Source: Rehaibacterium terrae (GTDB lineage Bacteria > Pseudomonadota > Gammaproteobacteria > Xanthomonadales > Xanthomonadaceae). Taken from it: 47,549 nt of DNA. The notes under the pieces were generated by a model, which made no database searches, was not told the DNA's origin, and worked only from the letters and a program-made list of their open reading frames with translations. Each line of letters starts with the position of its first letter. Position 1 is the stretch's first letter. Below, piece after piece: positions 11,407-19,818 of the stretch. The stretch spans positions 1 through 47,549 of the forward strand of contig NZ_JACHHX010000021.1 of the NCBI RefSeq assembly GCF_014202935.1, in the 5' to 3' direction. Both the position numbers and the translations under genes were made by a program.

Positions 11407-12379
11407 ACGCCAGGCCGTGGCGGCGGCGGGCGAGGTCGGCGCAGAGCGTGGCGGCGGCGATCAGGCTCGACGGGTCCGCCACGCCCTGGCCGGCCAGGTC
11501 GAGCGCGGTGCCGTGGTCGACGGCCACGCGCGGGTAGGGCAGGCCGAGGGTGACGTTGACCGCCTGCTCGAAACCGCTGTGCTTGAGCACCGGCAGCCCC
11601 TGATCGTGGTACATCGCCAGCACCGCATCGACGTCGGCGAGCTTGCGCGGCAGGAAGGCGGTGTCGGCCGGCAGCGGGCCGAGCAGATGCATGCCCTGGG
11701 CGCGTAACGCATCGAGCGCCGGCGCGATGGTCTCGATCTCCTCGCGGCCGAGCACACCGTTCTCACCGGCGTGCGGATTGAGGCCGAGCACGGCGATCCG
11801 CGGCTGCGCAATGCCGAAGTCGCGCGTCAATGCATCGTGCAGGACATGCAGCGTGCGGATCAGGCCTTCGCGGGTGATCGCGTCCGGCACCTGTCGCAAC
11901 GGCAGGTGGGTGGTGGCCAGTGCCACCCGCAGGCCCGGATTGGCCAGCATCATCACCACTTCGCAGCCGGCCTGCTCGGCCAGCAGTTCGGTGGTGCCGG
12001 TGTAGGCGATGCCGCTGGCATTGATGGTGGCCTTGTGCACCGGGCCGGTGACCATGCCGTGGAACTCGCCGCGCAGGCAGCCTTCGCCGGCGCGGCGCAG
12101 CGCGGCGACCACGGCGTGGGCATTGCGCGGGTCGGGGTGGCCGGGAACCGTCGCCGTGGCTTGCGGCAGCGCGAGGATCGCCAGCTCGCCCGGTCCGGTG
12201 CAGGCATCGGCGTCGCGCAGGGTCAGCGGCAGGCCGAGCGTGGCGGCGGCGGCGAGCAGGGTGTCAGGATCGGCGACGGCGACCAGCGCGGCGTCGCGCG
12301 CGCGCTGGGCCAGATGGACGCAGAGTTCGGGGCCGATGCCGGCCGGCTCGCCGGGGACCAGGGCCAGGCGCGGTGTCAT
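11402..12379 (-). CDS. pdxA: 4-hydroxythreonine-4-phosphate dehydrogenase
   Basis: PdxA of 325 residues. It oxidises 4-phosphohydroxy-L-threonine with NAD(P) in the DXP-dependent route to pyridoxal phosphate; the DXP synthase gene dxs is also in this window at 38366. Motifs include LVPGEPAGIGPEL, the metal-binding histidines in TGPVHKATIN, NPHAGENGVLG and AMYHDQGLPVLK, and the C-terminal VDHGTALDLAGQG. The stop codon is read from within the right REP repeat, so the final residues (GLAS) are partly repeat-encoded. Confidence 0.96.
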   Translation of the reverse strand: MTPRLALVPGEPAGIGPELCVHLAQRARDAALVAVADPDTLLAAAATLGLPLTLRDADACTGPGELAILALPQATATVPGHPDPRNAHAVVAALRRAGEGCLRGEFHGMVTGPVHKATINASGIAYTGTTELLAEQAGCEVVMMLANPGLRVALATTHLPLRQVPDAITREGLIRTLHVLHDALTRDFGIAQPRIAVLGLNPHAGENGVLGREEIETIAPALDALRAQGMHLLGPLPADTAFLPRKLADVDAVLAMYHDQGLPVLKHSGFEQAVNVTLGLPYPRVAVDHGTALDLAGQGVADPSSLIAAATLCADLARRRHGLAS

Positions 12380-12398
12380 GGCGCCGCGCTCCGCGGGT

Positions 12399-13679
12399 TC
12401 AGGTGCCCAGCCGGAGCTCGACGAAGGCTTCCGAGCGCAGCTGGCGGATGAAGCGTTCGATCTCTTCTTCCGACTTGCGGCGGGCGATCACTTCGCGCGC
12501 CTGGTTGCGCCGGTTGGCTTCGGTCACGTCCTGCTCGCGGCTGCCCTCGCGCAGCAGCAGGTGCCAGCCAGCCTCGGTCCGGAACGGCTGGGAGAGCTGG
12601 CCGTCCTGCAGCATCTCGACCTGCTGGGTCACCGCGGTGCCCCAGGCGCCGGGCGCGAACCAGCCCATGTCGCCGCCCTGGACGCGGGTGCTGAGGTCGT
12701 CGCTGTGCTCGCGCGCCAGCGTGGCGAAATCCTCGCCGGCGAGCAGGCGGGCATGGAGCTGTTCGATCTTGCGCTGCGCCTGCTCGGGCGAAACCAGCTC
12801 GGTGATGCGCACCATCAGATGGCGGGCGCGGTACTCGGTGATGGTCTGGCGGCCCTGTTCGCGGACCTCGGCCAGATGGATCAGCTGGTAGCCGCTGGGG
12901 CCGCGGATCGGATCGCTGGTCTGGCCGGGCTTCATCTCGCGGATGACATTGGCGAACAGCACCGGGATCTCGTCGAGCCCGCGCCAGCCGAGGTCGCCGC
13001 CCTCCAGCGCGTTGGGACTGTCGGAATAGCGGATGGCGGCGGCGGCGAAGTCCATCTCGCCGCGATCGATCAGTTGCTTGATGCCGTTGACCTTGGTCTG
13101 TGCCAGCTGCAGCTGCTCGGGCGTCGGGGCTTCCGGCAGGGCGACCAGGATGTTGGCCAGCCGGTAGATCATGCCGCCGTCGCCCTGGGCGGCGAGCGCC
13201 ATGTCGATCTCGGTCTCGCTCACCGTGACCCGGCTTTGCGCCACGCGCTGCTGCAGGCGCTGGATGGCGATCTCGTCGCGCAGCTGGGTGCGGAACTCCT
13301 CGTAGGAGAGACCGTCGGCGGCGAGCTGGGTGCGCAGCTGGGCGGGCGTCATGCGGTTCTGCGCCGCGATCGACTGGATGGCCTGCTCCAGTTCGGCGTC
13401 GGAGACGCGGATGCCCGAGGCGTTGGCGCGCTCGAGCTGCAGGCGCGTCACCACCAGACGTTCCAGCACCTGCCGCTCCAGGATCTCGCGCGGCGGCAGT
13501 TGCGCCTCCCGACCGGCGAACTGGGCCAGGACGTTGGCGAGCGCCATGTCGAGCTCGCTGCGCAGGATCACATCCTCGTCCACCACGGCGACGATGCGGT
13601 CGACCGGCTGCAGCAGGGATTGCGCCTGGGCGGTGGCGAAGCTCGCGACGGCGAGCAGGAGGGCGAGGACGAGTCTCAT
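12399..13679 (-). CDS. surA: periplasmic chaperone / peptidyl-prolyl isomerase SurA
   Basis: SurA of 426 residues, the periplasmic chaperone that delivers unfolded outer-membrane proteins, including LptD, to the Bam machinery. A signal peptide (MRLVLALLLAVASFATAQAQ) is followed by the N-terminal chaperone region (VDRIVAVVDEDVILRSEL). Two parvulin domains end in EGGDLGWRG and QGGDMGWFAPG, and a C-terminal helix completes the protein. I chose the ATG at 13679 because it starts the signal peptide and GGAG lies upstream; the frame extends further but without sense. lptD lies 170 bases upstream on the same strand. Confidence 0.96.
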   Translation of the reverse strand: MRLVLALLLAVASFATAQAQSLLQPVDRIVAVVDEDVILRSELDMALANVLAQFAGREAQLPPREILERQVLERLVVTRLQLERANASGIRVSDAELEQAIQSIAAQNRMTPAQLRTQLAADGLSYEEFRTQLRDEIAIQRLQQRVAQSRVTVSETEIDMALAAQGDGGMIYRLANILVALPEAPTPEQLQLAQTKVNGIKQLIDRGEMDFAAAAIRYSDSPNALEGGDLGWRGLDEIPVLFANVIREMKPGQTSDPIRGPSGYQLIHLAEVREQGRQTITEYRARHLMVRITELVSPEQAQRKIEQLHARLLAGEDFATLAREHSDDLSTRVQGGDMGWFAPGAWGTAVTQQVEMLQDGQLSQPFRTEAGWHLLLREGSREQDVTEANRRNQAREVIARRKSEEEIERFIRQLRSEAFVELRLGT

Positions 13680-13849
13680 CTGGATCTTGCTCCGGGGCGC
13701 CTGTCGGCGCGGAGTGAGTGGTTTGTCGGATAGGGCTCCACCGGACCGGGCCTGCCCGGTCATTCCGCGCTGCCGGCCAGCATCGCCCGGGCCGGATGAA
13801 TCGTGCGCGAATGCGCGCCGCTCAGGCCGCGGAGGCCGGGCGGGGGCCG

Positions 13850-16063
13850 TCAGCGCGAATAGCCAAGGATACCACTGTGCAGCAGGCGGTCCGTGTCACG
13901 GCCGAACGAGCCCAGGCCCTTGAGTTCGATCTCGAAGTACACGGCGGTGTCCTTTTCGCCCTCGCGGTTGCGGACATAGTTGCGGGCGAGCAGTCGCACG
14001 GCCATGCAGCAGCTCTCCCATGCGACGCCGCCGAAGGCTTCGATGGTGGTGCGGTCGAGCAGCGAGTAGTTCCAGCGGCCGAGCAGGCGCCAGGCGAGGT
14101 TCAGCGGGTAGGCGAAGGACAGCTCGGCCTGCTCCAGGCTGTCGCGGCGGAAGCGGTAGGCCAGGTTGGCCACGCCGGCCTCGCCACCTTCGCCGAAGCG
14201 GTACTGGCCGCGGATCGAGGACAAGGTGGTGGCGTGCAGCTCCGGGTCCCATTGCTGTGAGGCGCCCAGGCTCCAGCGGTCGGACAGGCGGGCATCGGCC
14301 TCGACGACGTAGGCCGAGCGGCTGCGGTCGAGCGGCGACTCGCCGGGCAGCAGCACCCGCGGGGCGTCGAAATAACGGATCTGGCCGACGCTGGCGCTGA
14401 GCCGTTCGCGCCCGCTGCCCTCGTCGATCAGGCGGGTGGTGAGGGCGACGGTGGCCTGGTTGGCGTCGCTCTGCCGGTCGGCGCCGGCGAAGCGGTTGTC
14501 GCGGAACAGCTGGGCGTAGCCGAAGGTCAGCTCCTGGGTGTCGAAGATCGGCAGGTCCGACTGTTCGCGGAACGGGGCGCGCAGGTAGTACAGGCGCGGT
14601 TCCAGGGTCTGCACGTAGCGCCGTCCGAACAACCCGGTGCCGCGCTCGAAGAAGGCGCCCATGTCCAGGCTGGTGATCGGCAGGCTGCGGGTCGGTTTGC
14701 GCTCGCCGTCGCGGCGGTCGAGGTCGTAGGCGGTGTAGCGCCAGGCGAACTCGGGGCGGACGAACCAGGCGTCGCCCTCGAACGGCAGGCGCAGGTAGGG
14801 CTTGAGGTCGATGCGGCGGCCGCCGTCGCGCACGGCGTGGTCGAAGGCGACCAGCTCCGAGCGCAGGCCGCCCACCGCCCAGGGCAGCAGTGGCTGCTCC
14901 CAGGCGAACACCGCGCGTGGCAGGCGCCGGTAGGGCTCGGCGCCGTCCGGCAGCAGGGCGTCGGTGATCTGCCAGTCCTGCAGCAGCAGCTCGGCGCGCC
15001 AGTAGCGGCCGCGGCCGTACAGCGCGGCGGTGCTGTCGATGAAGCTGATCGCGGTCTGTGCGACGTTCTCGCCGAAGTCCTCGAAGTAGCGGCGGTCGCT
15101 GACCTGGCGCAGGTGCGTGGTGGCGTACCAGTCCCGGCTCAGGTCGGTGCGGTGGTCCAAGCGCAGGTAACTGCGGCGGCGGTCGGCGAGGCGGTCGTCG
15201 GGCAGCCAGTCGCCCTCGAAGATGCCCCGGTGCCGTTCACTGAGGTAGCGGAGCTCGCCGCCCAGCATCAGGCCGCGCTTGCCGAGCGCGCGCGGGGTCA
15301 GCGTGGCGTCGTAGTTCGGCGCCAGGTTGAGGTAGTAGGGAACGCGGATGTCCCAGCCGCTGGTCTCGCTCTGGCCGATGGTGGGGTACAGCACGCCGGT
15401 GCGGCGGCGGTCGTCGACCGGCACGATCAGGTAGGGCAGATACAGCACCGGCACCCGGCCGATCCGCAGGTGGGCGTCGTGGATGCGCGCCAGTCCCTCC
15501 TCGCGGTCGACGTTCACCCGTCGTGCCTGCAGCTCCCACAGCCGCTGGTTCGGGTCGCAGGTGGAATAGGTGGCCTGGAACAGCGTGGCGTCGTTGCCCA
15601 CGACCTCGACCCGCTCGGCGCGACCGTTGCCGCGCTCGGCGACCAGCTGGTAGGCGATGTCGTCCAGCTCGACGCTGTCGGCACGCTGGTCGCCGCGGGC
15701 CTCGCGGGCGGTCAGACGGAAGCCCTCATCCTCGTAGCGGACCCCGCCGCTGGCGACGTAGCGCTGTGTTTCGTGCTCGAATTCCAGCCGCTCGGCGCCC
15801 AGCCACTGGTCGCCGCGCTTGAGCAGCACGTCGCCGTCGAGGATGGAGCGGCCGGTCTGCGACAGGTCGAAACGGTCGGCCTCGACCTCGGTCGGCAGGC
15901 GGTCACGGGCAGCGGGCGCGGGCAGGTCGCCGCTGCGGAACGGCGGCAGGATGTCGGGGCTGGGACACAGTCGCCACGGATCGGCCGCCTCGGCCTGCCC
16001 GAAGGCGAGCGTGACGGCGAGGCCGAGCGGCAGCAGCAGCGGTCTGGGCACGCGGGGGTCCAT
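13850..16063 (-). CDS. lptD: LPS-assembly protein LptD
   Basis: Outer-membrane beta-barrel of 737 residues that, with LptE, inserts lipopolysaccharide into the outer leaflet. A signal sequence (ending AFGQAEAAD) precedes an OstA/LptA-like jellyroll (VEADRFDLSQTGRSILDGDV, about residues 58-150). The large barrel ends with the conserved ESCCMAVRLLARNYV, whose cysteine pair forms the disulfides needed for function in E. coli. It heads the block with surA, its own folding chaperone. The ATG at 16063 is well placed, with no competing start. Confidence 0.96.
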   Translation of the reverse strand: MDPRVPRPLLLPLGLAVTLAFGQAEAADPWRLCPSPDILPPFRSGDLPAPAARDRLPTEVEADRFDLSQTGRSILDGDVLLKRGDQWLGAERLEFEHETQRYVASGGVRYEDEGFRLTAREARGDQRADSVELDDIAYQLVAERGNGRAERVEVVGNDATLFQATYSTCDPNQRLWELQARRVNVDREEGLARIHDAHLRIGRVPVLYLPYLIVPVDDRRRTGVLYPTIGQSETSGWDIRVPYYLNLAPNYDATLTPRALGKRGLMLGGELRYLSERHRGIFEGDWLPDDRLADRRRSYLRLDHRTDLSRDWYATTHLRQVSDRRYFEDFGENVAQTAISFIDSTAALYGRGRYWRAELLLQDWQITDALLPDGAEPYRRLPRAVFAWEQPLLPWAVGGLRSELVAFDHAVRDGGRRIDLKPYLRLPFEGDAWFVRPEFAWRYTAYDLDRRDGERKPTRSLPITSLDMGAFFERGTGLFGRRYVQTLEPRLYYLRAPFREQSDLPIFDTQELTFGYAQLFRDNRFAGADRQSDANQATVALTTRLIDEGSGRERLSASVGQIRYFDAPRVLLPGESPLDRSRSAYVVEADARLSDRWSLGASQQWDPELHATTLSSIRGQYRFGEGGEAGVANLAYRFRRDSLEQAELSFAYPLNLAWRLLGRWNYSLLDRTTIEAFGGVAWESCCMAVRLLARNYVRNREGEKDTAVYFEIELKGLGSFGRDTDRLLHSGILGYSR

Positions 16064-16140
16064 CCGGCGAAACGGCGGCTAGCTTGCCGCAAACGGGCGT
16101 GGCGCGGCAATGCGGTACGGGCTGTCGGGCTGGATCGGGT

Positions 16141-17061
16141 TCAGTCGGCCAGCAGGGCGCCGACATGGGCCACGCTGCTCTCGCGCAGGGCCGCCAGGCT
16201 GTAACCGCCCTCCAGCAGCGATACCAGGCGGCCGCCGGCGTGGCAACGGGCCAGCTGCACCAGCTTGGCGCTGAGCCAGGCGTAGTCCTCGGCCTCGAGA
16301 TTCAGATCGGCCAGCGGGTCGAGCCGGTGGGCGTCGAAACCGGCCGAGACCAGCAGCAATTGCGGCCTGAAGGCGTCCAGCGCCGGCAGCAGAAGTTCCG
16401 CCCAGATGCGCCGGAACTCGCGTCCGCCGCTGAGCGGCGGCAGCGGCGCGTTGACGATGTTGCCGACCCCGCGCTCCTCGCGCGCGCCGGTGCCCGGGTA
16501 CAGCGGCCACTGGTGCGAGGAGACGTACATCGCACGCGGCTCGCGCTCCAGGATCGCCTGGGTGCCGTTGCCGTGGTGGACGTCGAAATCGACCACCGCC
16601 ACCCGCTGCAGGCCGTGCGCATCGAGTGCATGGACAGCGGCCACCGCGGCCGCGTTGAACAGGCAGAAGCCCATTGCGGTGTCGGCGGTGGCGTGGTGGC
16701 CGGGTGGGCGCACCGCGCAGAAGGCGCGGCGCAGGTCGCCGCGCAACACAGTGTCCACTGCCGCCACGCCGGCGCCGGCGGCGCGCAGCGCGGCCTCACG
16801 CGAATGGGCGCTCATCACCGTGTCCGGATCCAGCCGCCGCGTGCCATCGAGGGGCGTGTCGAGCACGGTGGCGATCAGCGCGTCGTCGTGCACGCGCGCC
16901 AGCTGGCTGCGCAGCGCTTGCGGCGCCTCGCGCCAGGGCTGATCGGGGTAGGCGGCCTTCAGCGCCTCGATCACCGCTTCCAGCCGCGCCGGGCACTCGG
17001 GATGGCCGGCCCCGGGGTCGTGCGCAAGGCAGGCGGGATGGGTGTAGAAGGCGAACGACAC
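16141..17061 (-). CDS. histone-deacetylase-family amidohydrolase
   Basis: Zinc-dependent deacetylase-like protein of about 306 residues, class II HDAC / acetoin-utilisation / polyamine amidohydrolase type. The core motifs are AVRPPGHHA, VVDFDVHHGNGTQ (zinc ligands D and H), SAGFDAHRLDPL (third ligand D) and LEGGYS. The substrate in bacteria of this type is unknown; acetylpolyamines or acetylated lysine are possibilities. I chose the GTG at 17061 (VSFAFYTHPACLAHDPG), which matches the usual start; the frame stays open to 17151. It precedes no obvious operon partner, and the adenosyltransferase gene ends 122 bases upstream on the same strand. Confidence 0.9.
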   Translation of the reverse strand: MSFAFYTHPACLAHDPGAGHPECPARLEAVIEALKAAYPDQPWREAPQALRSQLARVHDDALIATVLDTPLDGTRRLDPDTVMSAHSREAALRAAGAGVAAVDTVLRGDLRRAFCAVRPPGHHATADTAMGFCLFNAAAVAAVHALDAHGLQRVAVVDFDVHHGNGTQAILEREPRAMYVSSHQWPLYPGTGAREERGVGNIVNAPLPPLSGGREFRRIWAELLLPALDAFRPQLLLVSAGFDAHRLDPLADLNLEAEDYAWLSAKLVQLARCHAGGRLVSLLEGGYSLAALRESSVAHVGALLAD

Positions 17062-17182
17062 GATGGCGAAGCCCTTGGCTCGGAGCGCGTGAGGAGCATT
17101 AAGCCGAAAACTCCTCCAGCCCGACAATCCGCATGTGCGGGGATGGGTCAAGCTTCGATGCTCAGCCTCGAGTCCCGGTTGT

Positions 17183-17737
17183 TCAACCCTTGCGCCGCTC
17201 GTGCCGCCAGAGCACTTCGCCGTGACCGCTGTGGCGGGCCAGCACGCGGGCGATCACGAACAGCAGATCGGACAGCCGGTTGAGGTAGCGCACCGCCTCG
17301 GGCCGTACCGGTTCGGCGCGCGACAGCGCCACTGTCTCGCGCTCGGCGCGGCGGCAGATCGTGCGCGCCAGATGGCAGTGCGCCGCGGCCATTCCGCCGC
17401 CGGGCAGGATGAAGTCCCTGAGCGGTGGCAGGTCGGCATTGAGTGCGTCCAGGTGCTGCTCCAGCCGCGCCACGTCCTCGTCGTGGATCGCCGCGTGGCC
17501 GGGGATGCACAGCTCGCCGCCGAGGTCGAACAGCTGGTGCTGCACCGCGGTCAGCAGCGTGCGGATGTTCTCGGGCAGGTCGCAGGCCAGCACCAGGCCG
17601 ATGGCGGAATTGGCCTCGTCGACCGTGCCGTAGGCGGCGACGCGGAGCGAATCCTTGGCGACACGGGAACCGTCGCCCAGGCCGGTCGTGCCGTCGTCGC
17701 CGGTGCGGGTGTAGATCTTGGACAGGCGGTTACCCAC
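17183..17737 (-). CDS. cob(I)yrinic acid a,c-diamide adenosyltransferase, PduO type
   Basis: ATP:cob(I)alamin adenosyltransferase of 184 residues, which makes adenosylcobalamin. The ATP-binding N-terminus KIYTRTGDDGTTGLGDG, the YGTVDEANSAIG helix and the RRAERE...YLNRLSDLLFV C-terminus are intact, and the length is normal. The start is the GTG at 17737. The first 49 bases of the gene region are duplicated 187 bases upstream (17877-17925), separated by an inserted hairpin element. The working start is therefore a second copy. GAGG, contributed by the element, lies 10 bases upstream of it. See the separate entries for the duplication and the overlapping leader frame. Confidence 0.92.
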   Translation of the reverse strand: MGNRLSKIYTRTGDDGTTGLGDGSRVAKDSLRVAAYGTVDEANSAIGLVLACDLPENIRTLLTAVQHQLFDLGGELCIPGHAAIHDEDVARLEQHLDALNADLPPLRDFILPGGGMAAAHCHLARTICRRAERETVALSRAEPVRPEAVRYLNRLSDLLFVIARVLARHSGHGEVLWRHERRKG

Positions 17738-17749
17738 GACGGCACGACC
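17684..17749 (-). promoter_or_regulatory. 14-base inverted repeat enclosing the adenosyltransferase start
   Basis: GGTCGTGCCGTCGT at 17684-17697 and its perfect complement at 17736-17749 flank the first 13 codons. In the mRNA the arms would pair the segment ending at the start codon with the codons for residues 14-18 (a 14-pair stem, 38-base loop). This could occlude initiation at the GTG unless upstream translation opens it. The structure is seen in the sequence; the regulatory role is inference. Confidence 0.45.
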
Positions 17750-17925
17750 TCGAAGGCAGGGATGCCTGAGCGCAGGCGCCGTGAGGCGCCTGTCGGCGCC
17801 CGGCAAAAACCACGTTTTTTGCCGGGCGGGGAGGAAAACGCACAGGAAGTGCGTTTTCCGACATCGAGCCAAGCCCGCCGTCGTCGCCGGTGCGGGTGTA
17901 GATCTTGGACAGGCGGTTGCCCACG
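17690..17925. repeat. 49-base direct duplication flanking a 138-base hairpin element
   Basis: Positions 17690-17738 and 17877-17925 are identical except for one base (A at 17732 versus G at 17919). Both contain the adenosyltransferase start and its first 16 codons. The DNA between (17739-17876) holds three perfect hairpins: 17773-17792 (CAGGCGCC arms), 17799-17826 (CCCGGCAAAAA-type arms) and 17833-17859 (GGAAAACGCAC arms). This looks like insertion of a small palindromic element with duplication of the target, the downstream copy restoring the gene. Confidence 0.75.
17730..17924 (-). CDS. possible 64-residue leader frame made from the abandoned adenosyltransferase start
   Basis: The distal duplicate keeps the original GTG (17924), seven bases after the stop of the upstream membrane-protein gene. 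It encodes VGNRLSKIYTRTGDDG, then runs into the inserted element (GLGSMSENALPVRFPP). It ends at a TAA (17732-17730) lying inside the start region of the real gene (GTGGGTAAC). The TAA exists only because of the single base difference between the two copies, and that change is silent in the adenosyltransferase frame. The overlap would allow translational coupling. Whether the peptide is made is unknown; it may simply be the dead first copy. Confidence 0.35.
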   Translation of the reverse strand: MGNRLSKIYTRTGDDGGLGSMSENALPVRFPPRPAKNVVFAGRRQAPHGACAQASLPSRSCRRG

Positions 17926-17931
17926 TGGCGA

Positions 17932-18528
17932 TCAGTGCTTGGCGGTGCGGTGCTCGCCGACCGCGCCCAGCGCACGCAGCGTCATCGCCGCCACGGCGTG
18001 GATCGCCGCGGCCACGCCCAGGTACAGGCCGGTGGTGCGCAGGTAGGGCAGGTACCAGTCGGAAAGGTTCTTCATCCAGCCGGCGAAGCTCGGCTCGGAT
18101 ACCACCTCGCTCAGCCAGTAGAAGCTGCCGTTGGAGATCAGGTAGCAGACGCTGATCGACACGAACGCGCTGCCGGCCAGCAGGCCGAGCTCGCGCACGC
18201 CGAGGCCGTGGTAGCGCTTGTTGAGCCAGGCGCCGCCCAAGGTCAGGCTCAGATAGGCCGGCAACAGGAACCAGTAGGCCGGCGACACGCAGTAGTGGGT
18301 CCAGAAATTCAGCCCCTGGCCGGTGATGACCAGGTAATCCACCACCACCGCCAGCGCCATCAGCGTCGGGAAGGCCCAGCGCAGCGAGCCGCGCAGGTAG
18401 AAGCCGGCCAGGAAGAACACCGCCCACGAGGCATCGGGCAGCGCGCCGAAATGATGCAGGCGCGTGGCCGCCATCAGGATGGCGAGCAGGGCGAAGATTC
18501 CGATGCGCGTGGGGGACGACAGGCTCAT
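17932..18528 (-). CDS. predicted integral membrane protein, DUF6580-like, possible transport component
   Basis: Hydrophobic protein of 198 residues with about six membrane segments (for example IGIFALLAILMAATRL, AVFFLAGFYLRGSLRW, LGLLAGSAFVSISVCYLI). It resembles small membrane families related to S-components of energy-coupling-factor transporters; I am recalling this from its pattern and cannot confirm it. It ends seven bases before the original start of the cobalamin adenosyltransferase, so the two genes were probably an operon. That suggests a link to cobalamin uptake (inference). The start at 18528 (MSLSSPTRIGIF) opens the first membrane segment. Confidence 0.8.
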   Translation of the reverse strand: MSLSSPTRIGIFALLAILMAATRLHHFGALPDASWAVFFLAGFYLRGSLRWAFPTLMALAVVVDYLVITGQGLNFWTHYCVSPAYWFLLPAYLSLTLGGAWLNKRYHGLGVRELGLLAGSAFVSISVCYLISNGSFYWLSEVVSEPSFAGWMKNLSDWYLPYLRTTGLYLGVAAAIHAVAAMTLRALGAVGEHRTAKH

Positions 18529-18609
18529 GGTGGACTTCCGCTGGACTGGACCACCGATTCTAGCGGAAGCGCGGGCAGGGGACGCATGGCCCCGCGTATC
18601 ATGCGCGGC

Positions 18610-19818
18610 ATGAGCGAGCCGGTGGACATCCTGATCGTCGGTGGCGGCCTGGTCGGCGCCAGTTTGGCCTGCGCGCTGGACGGCGCAGGCCGGCGCGTGG
18701 CGCTGGTGGAGGCCGTGCCCGCGCACAGCGCGGCACCGCCCAGCTTCGACGAACGCAACCTCGCCCTGGCCGCCGCCAGCCTCAATGCGCTGCGGGCGCT
18801 GGGCGTGCTGGCGCACCTGGCCACGCCACCGGCGCCGATCCGGCATATCCACGTCAGCCGCGCCGGCGACTTCGGCGCGGTGCGGCTGGATGCGGCCGAG
18901 TATGGCCGCGAGGCCTTCGGTGGCGTGGTGGTGGCGCGCGAGCTGGGCAATGCGCTGGAGGCGCGGCTGTCAGCGCTGGCTTCGCTGCGCCGTCATTGCC
19001 CGGCGAAGGTGGTTGCGCTGGAGGCGTTCGCCGACGGCTGGCGCGTCGGGCTCGAGCGCGATGGTGTCCGCGAGGTGGTGGAAACGAAGCTGCTGGTCGC
19101 TGCCGACGGCACCCGCAGCTTCGTCCGCGAGGCGCTCGGCATCGGCACGATCGAGCACGACTACGGACAGACATTGTTCGTCAGCACCGTCGCCGCCGAC
19201 CGCGCGCCCGACGGTCGCGCCTGGGAGCGTTTCACCGATACCGGACCGGTCGCCCTGCTGCCGCGTGCCGACGGCCATTACGGCGCCATCATGGGGGTGG
19301 CGGACGAGGATGCCGCGGCCGTCGCCGCGCTGTCCGACGCCGACTACCTCGCGCTGCTGCAGGCACGTGCCGGCGGCCGCGCCGGGCGGCTGCGGCGGGT
19401 GGGCCGGCGCAGCCGGTATCCGGTCCGCCGCGTGCTGGCCGAGCGGCTCACCGCGCCGCGTGCGGTGGTGATCGGCAATGCCGCGCAGACCATCCACCCG
19501 GTCGGCGCGCAGGGCTTCAACCTGGGCCTGCGCGACGCCCTGACCCTGGCCGAGCTGGTCGCCGATGGTGGCGATCCGGGCGAGCCGGCAAGGTTGGCGC
19601 GTTACCCCGTACTGCGCCGTGAGGACCGCGAGCGCACGCTGGCCTTCTCCGATGGCCTGGCGCGGCTCACCGCGAATCCTTCTTTCCCCATGCATGTGTT
19701 GCGCTCGCTCGGCCTGTTGCTGCTCGACCGCCTGCCGGGCCTGAAAGCGCCACTGGTGGGCGGCGCGATGGGCTGGCGTGGCGCCGATCTGCAACTCACC
19801 CGGGGAGGCGCGGCATGA
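18610..19818 (+). CDS. ubiH: 2-octaprenyl-6-methoxyphenol hydroxylase family
   Basis: FAD-dependent monooxygenase of about 402 residues in ubiquinone ring hydroxylation. The dinucleotide-binding DILIVGGGLVGASLACAL opens the protein. The second FAD motif reads GNAAQTIHPVGAQGFNLGLRD, the version typical of UbiH rather than UbiI. LLVAADGTRSFVRE is the central DG motif. Two earlier in-frame ATGs (18586, 18601) cannot be excluded; 18586 has AGGGG just upstream. The next gene, a paralogue, overlaps by ATGA, so two hydroxylases of the pathway are co-translated. Confidence 0.9.
   Translation: MSEPVDILIVGGGLVGASLACALDGAGRRVALVEAVPAHSAAPPSFDERNLALAAASLNALRALGVLAHLATPPAPIRHIHVSRAGDFGAVRLDAAEYGREAFGGVVVARELGNALEARLSALASLRRHCPAKVVALEAFADGWRVGLERDGVREVVETKLLVAADGTRSFVREALGIGTIEHDYGQTLFVSTVAADRAPDGRAWERFTDTGPVALLPRADGHYGAIMGVADEDAAAVAALSDADYLALLQARAGGRAGRLRRVGRRSRYPVRRVLAERLTAPRAVVIGNAAQTIHPVGAQGFNLGLRDALTLAELVADGGDPGEPARLARYPVLRREDRERTLAFSDGLARLTANPSFPMHVLRSLGLLLLDRLPGLKAPLVGGAMGWRGADLQLTRGGAA

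Noticed and set aside
13850-16204. long plus-strand frames opposite surA, lptD and several other genes
   Set aside because: They are antisense shadows caused by high third-position GC; their translations lack any family pattern.
17877-17924. the upstream GTG as the true adenosyltransferase start
   Set aside because: That frame leaves the gene after 16 codons and ends at 17730; only the GTG at 17737 continues into the full enzyme.
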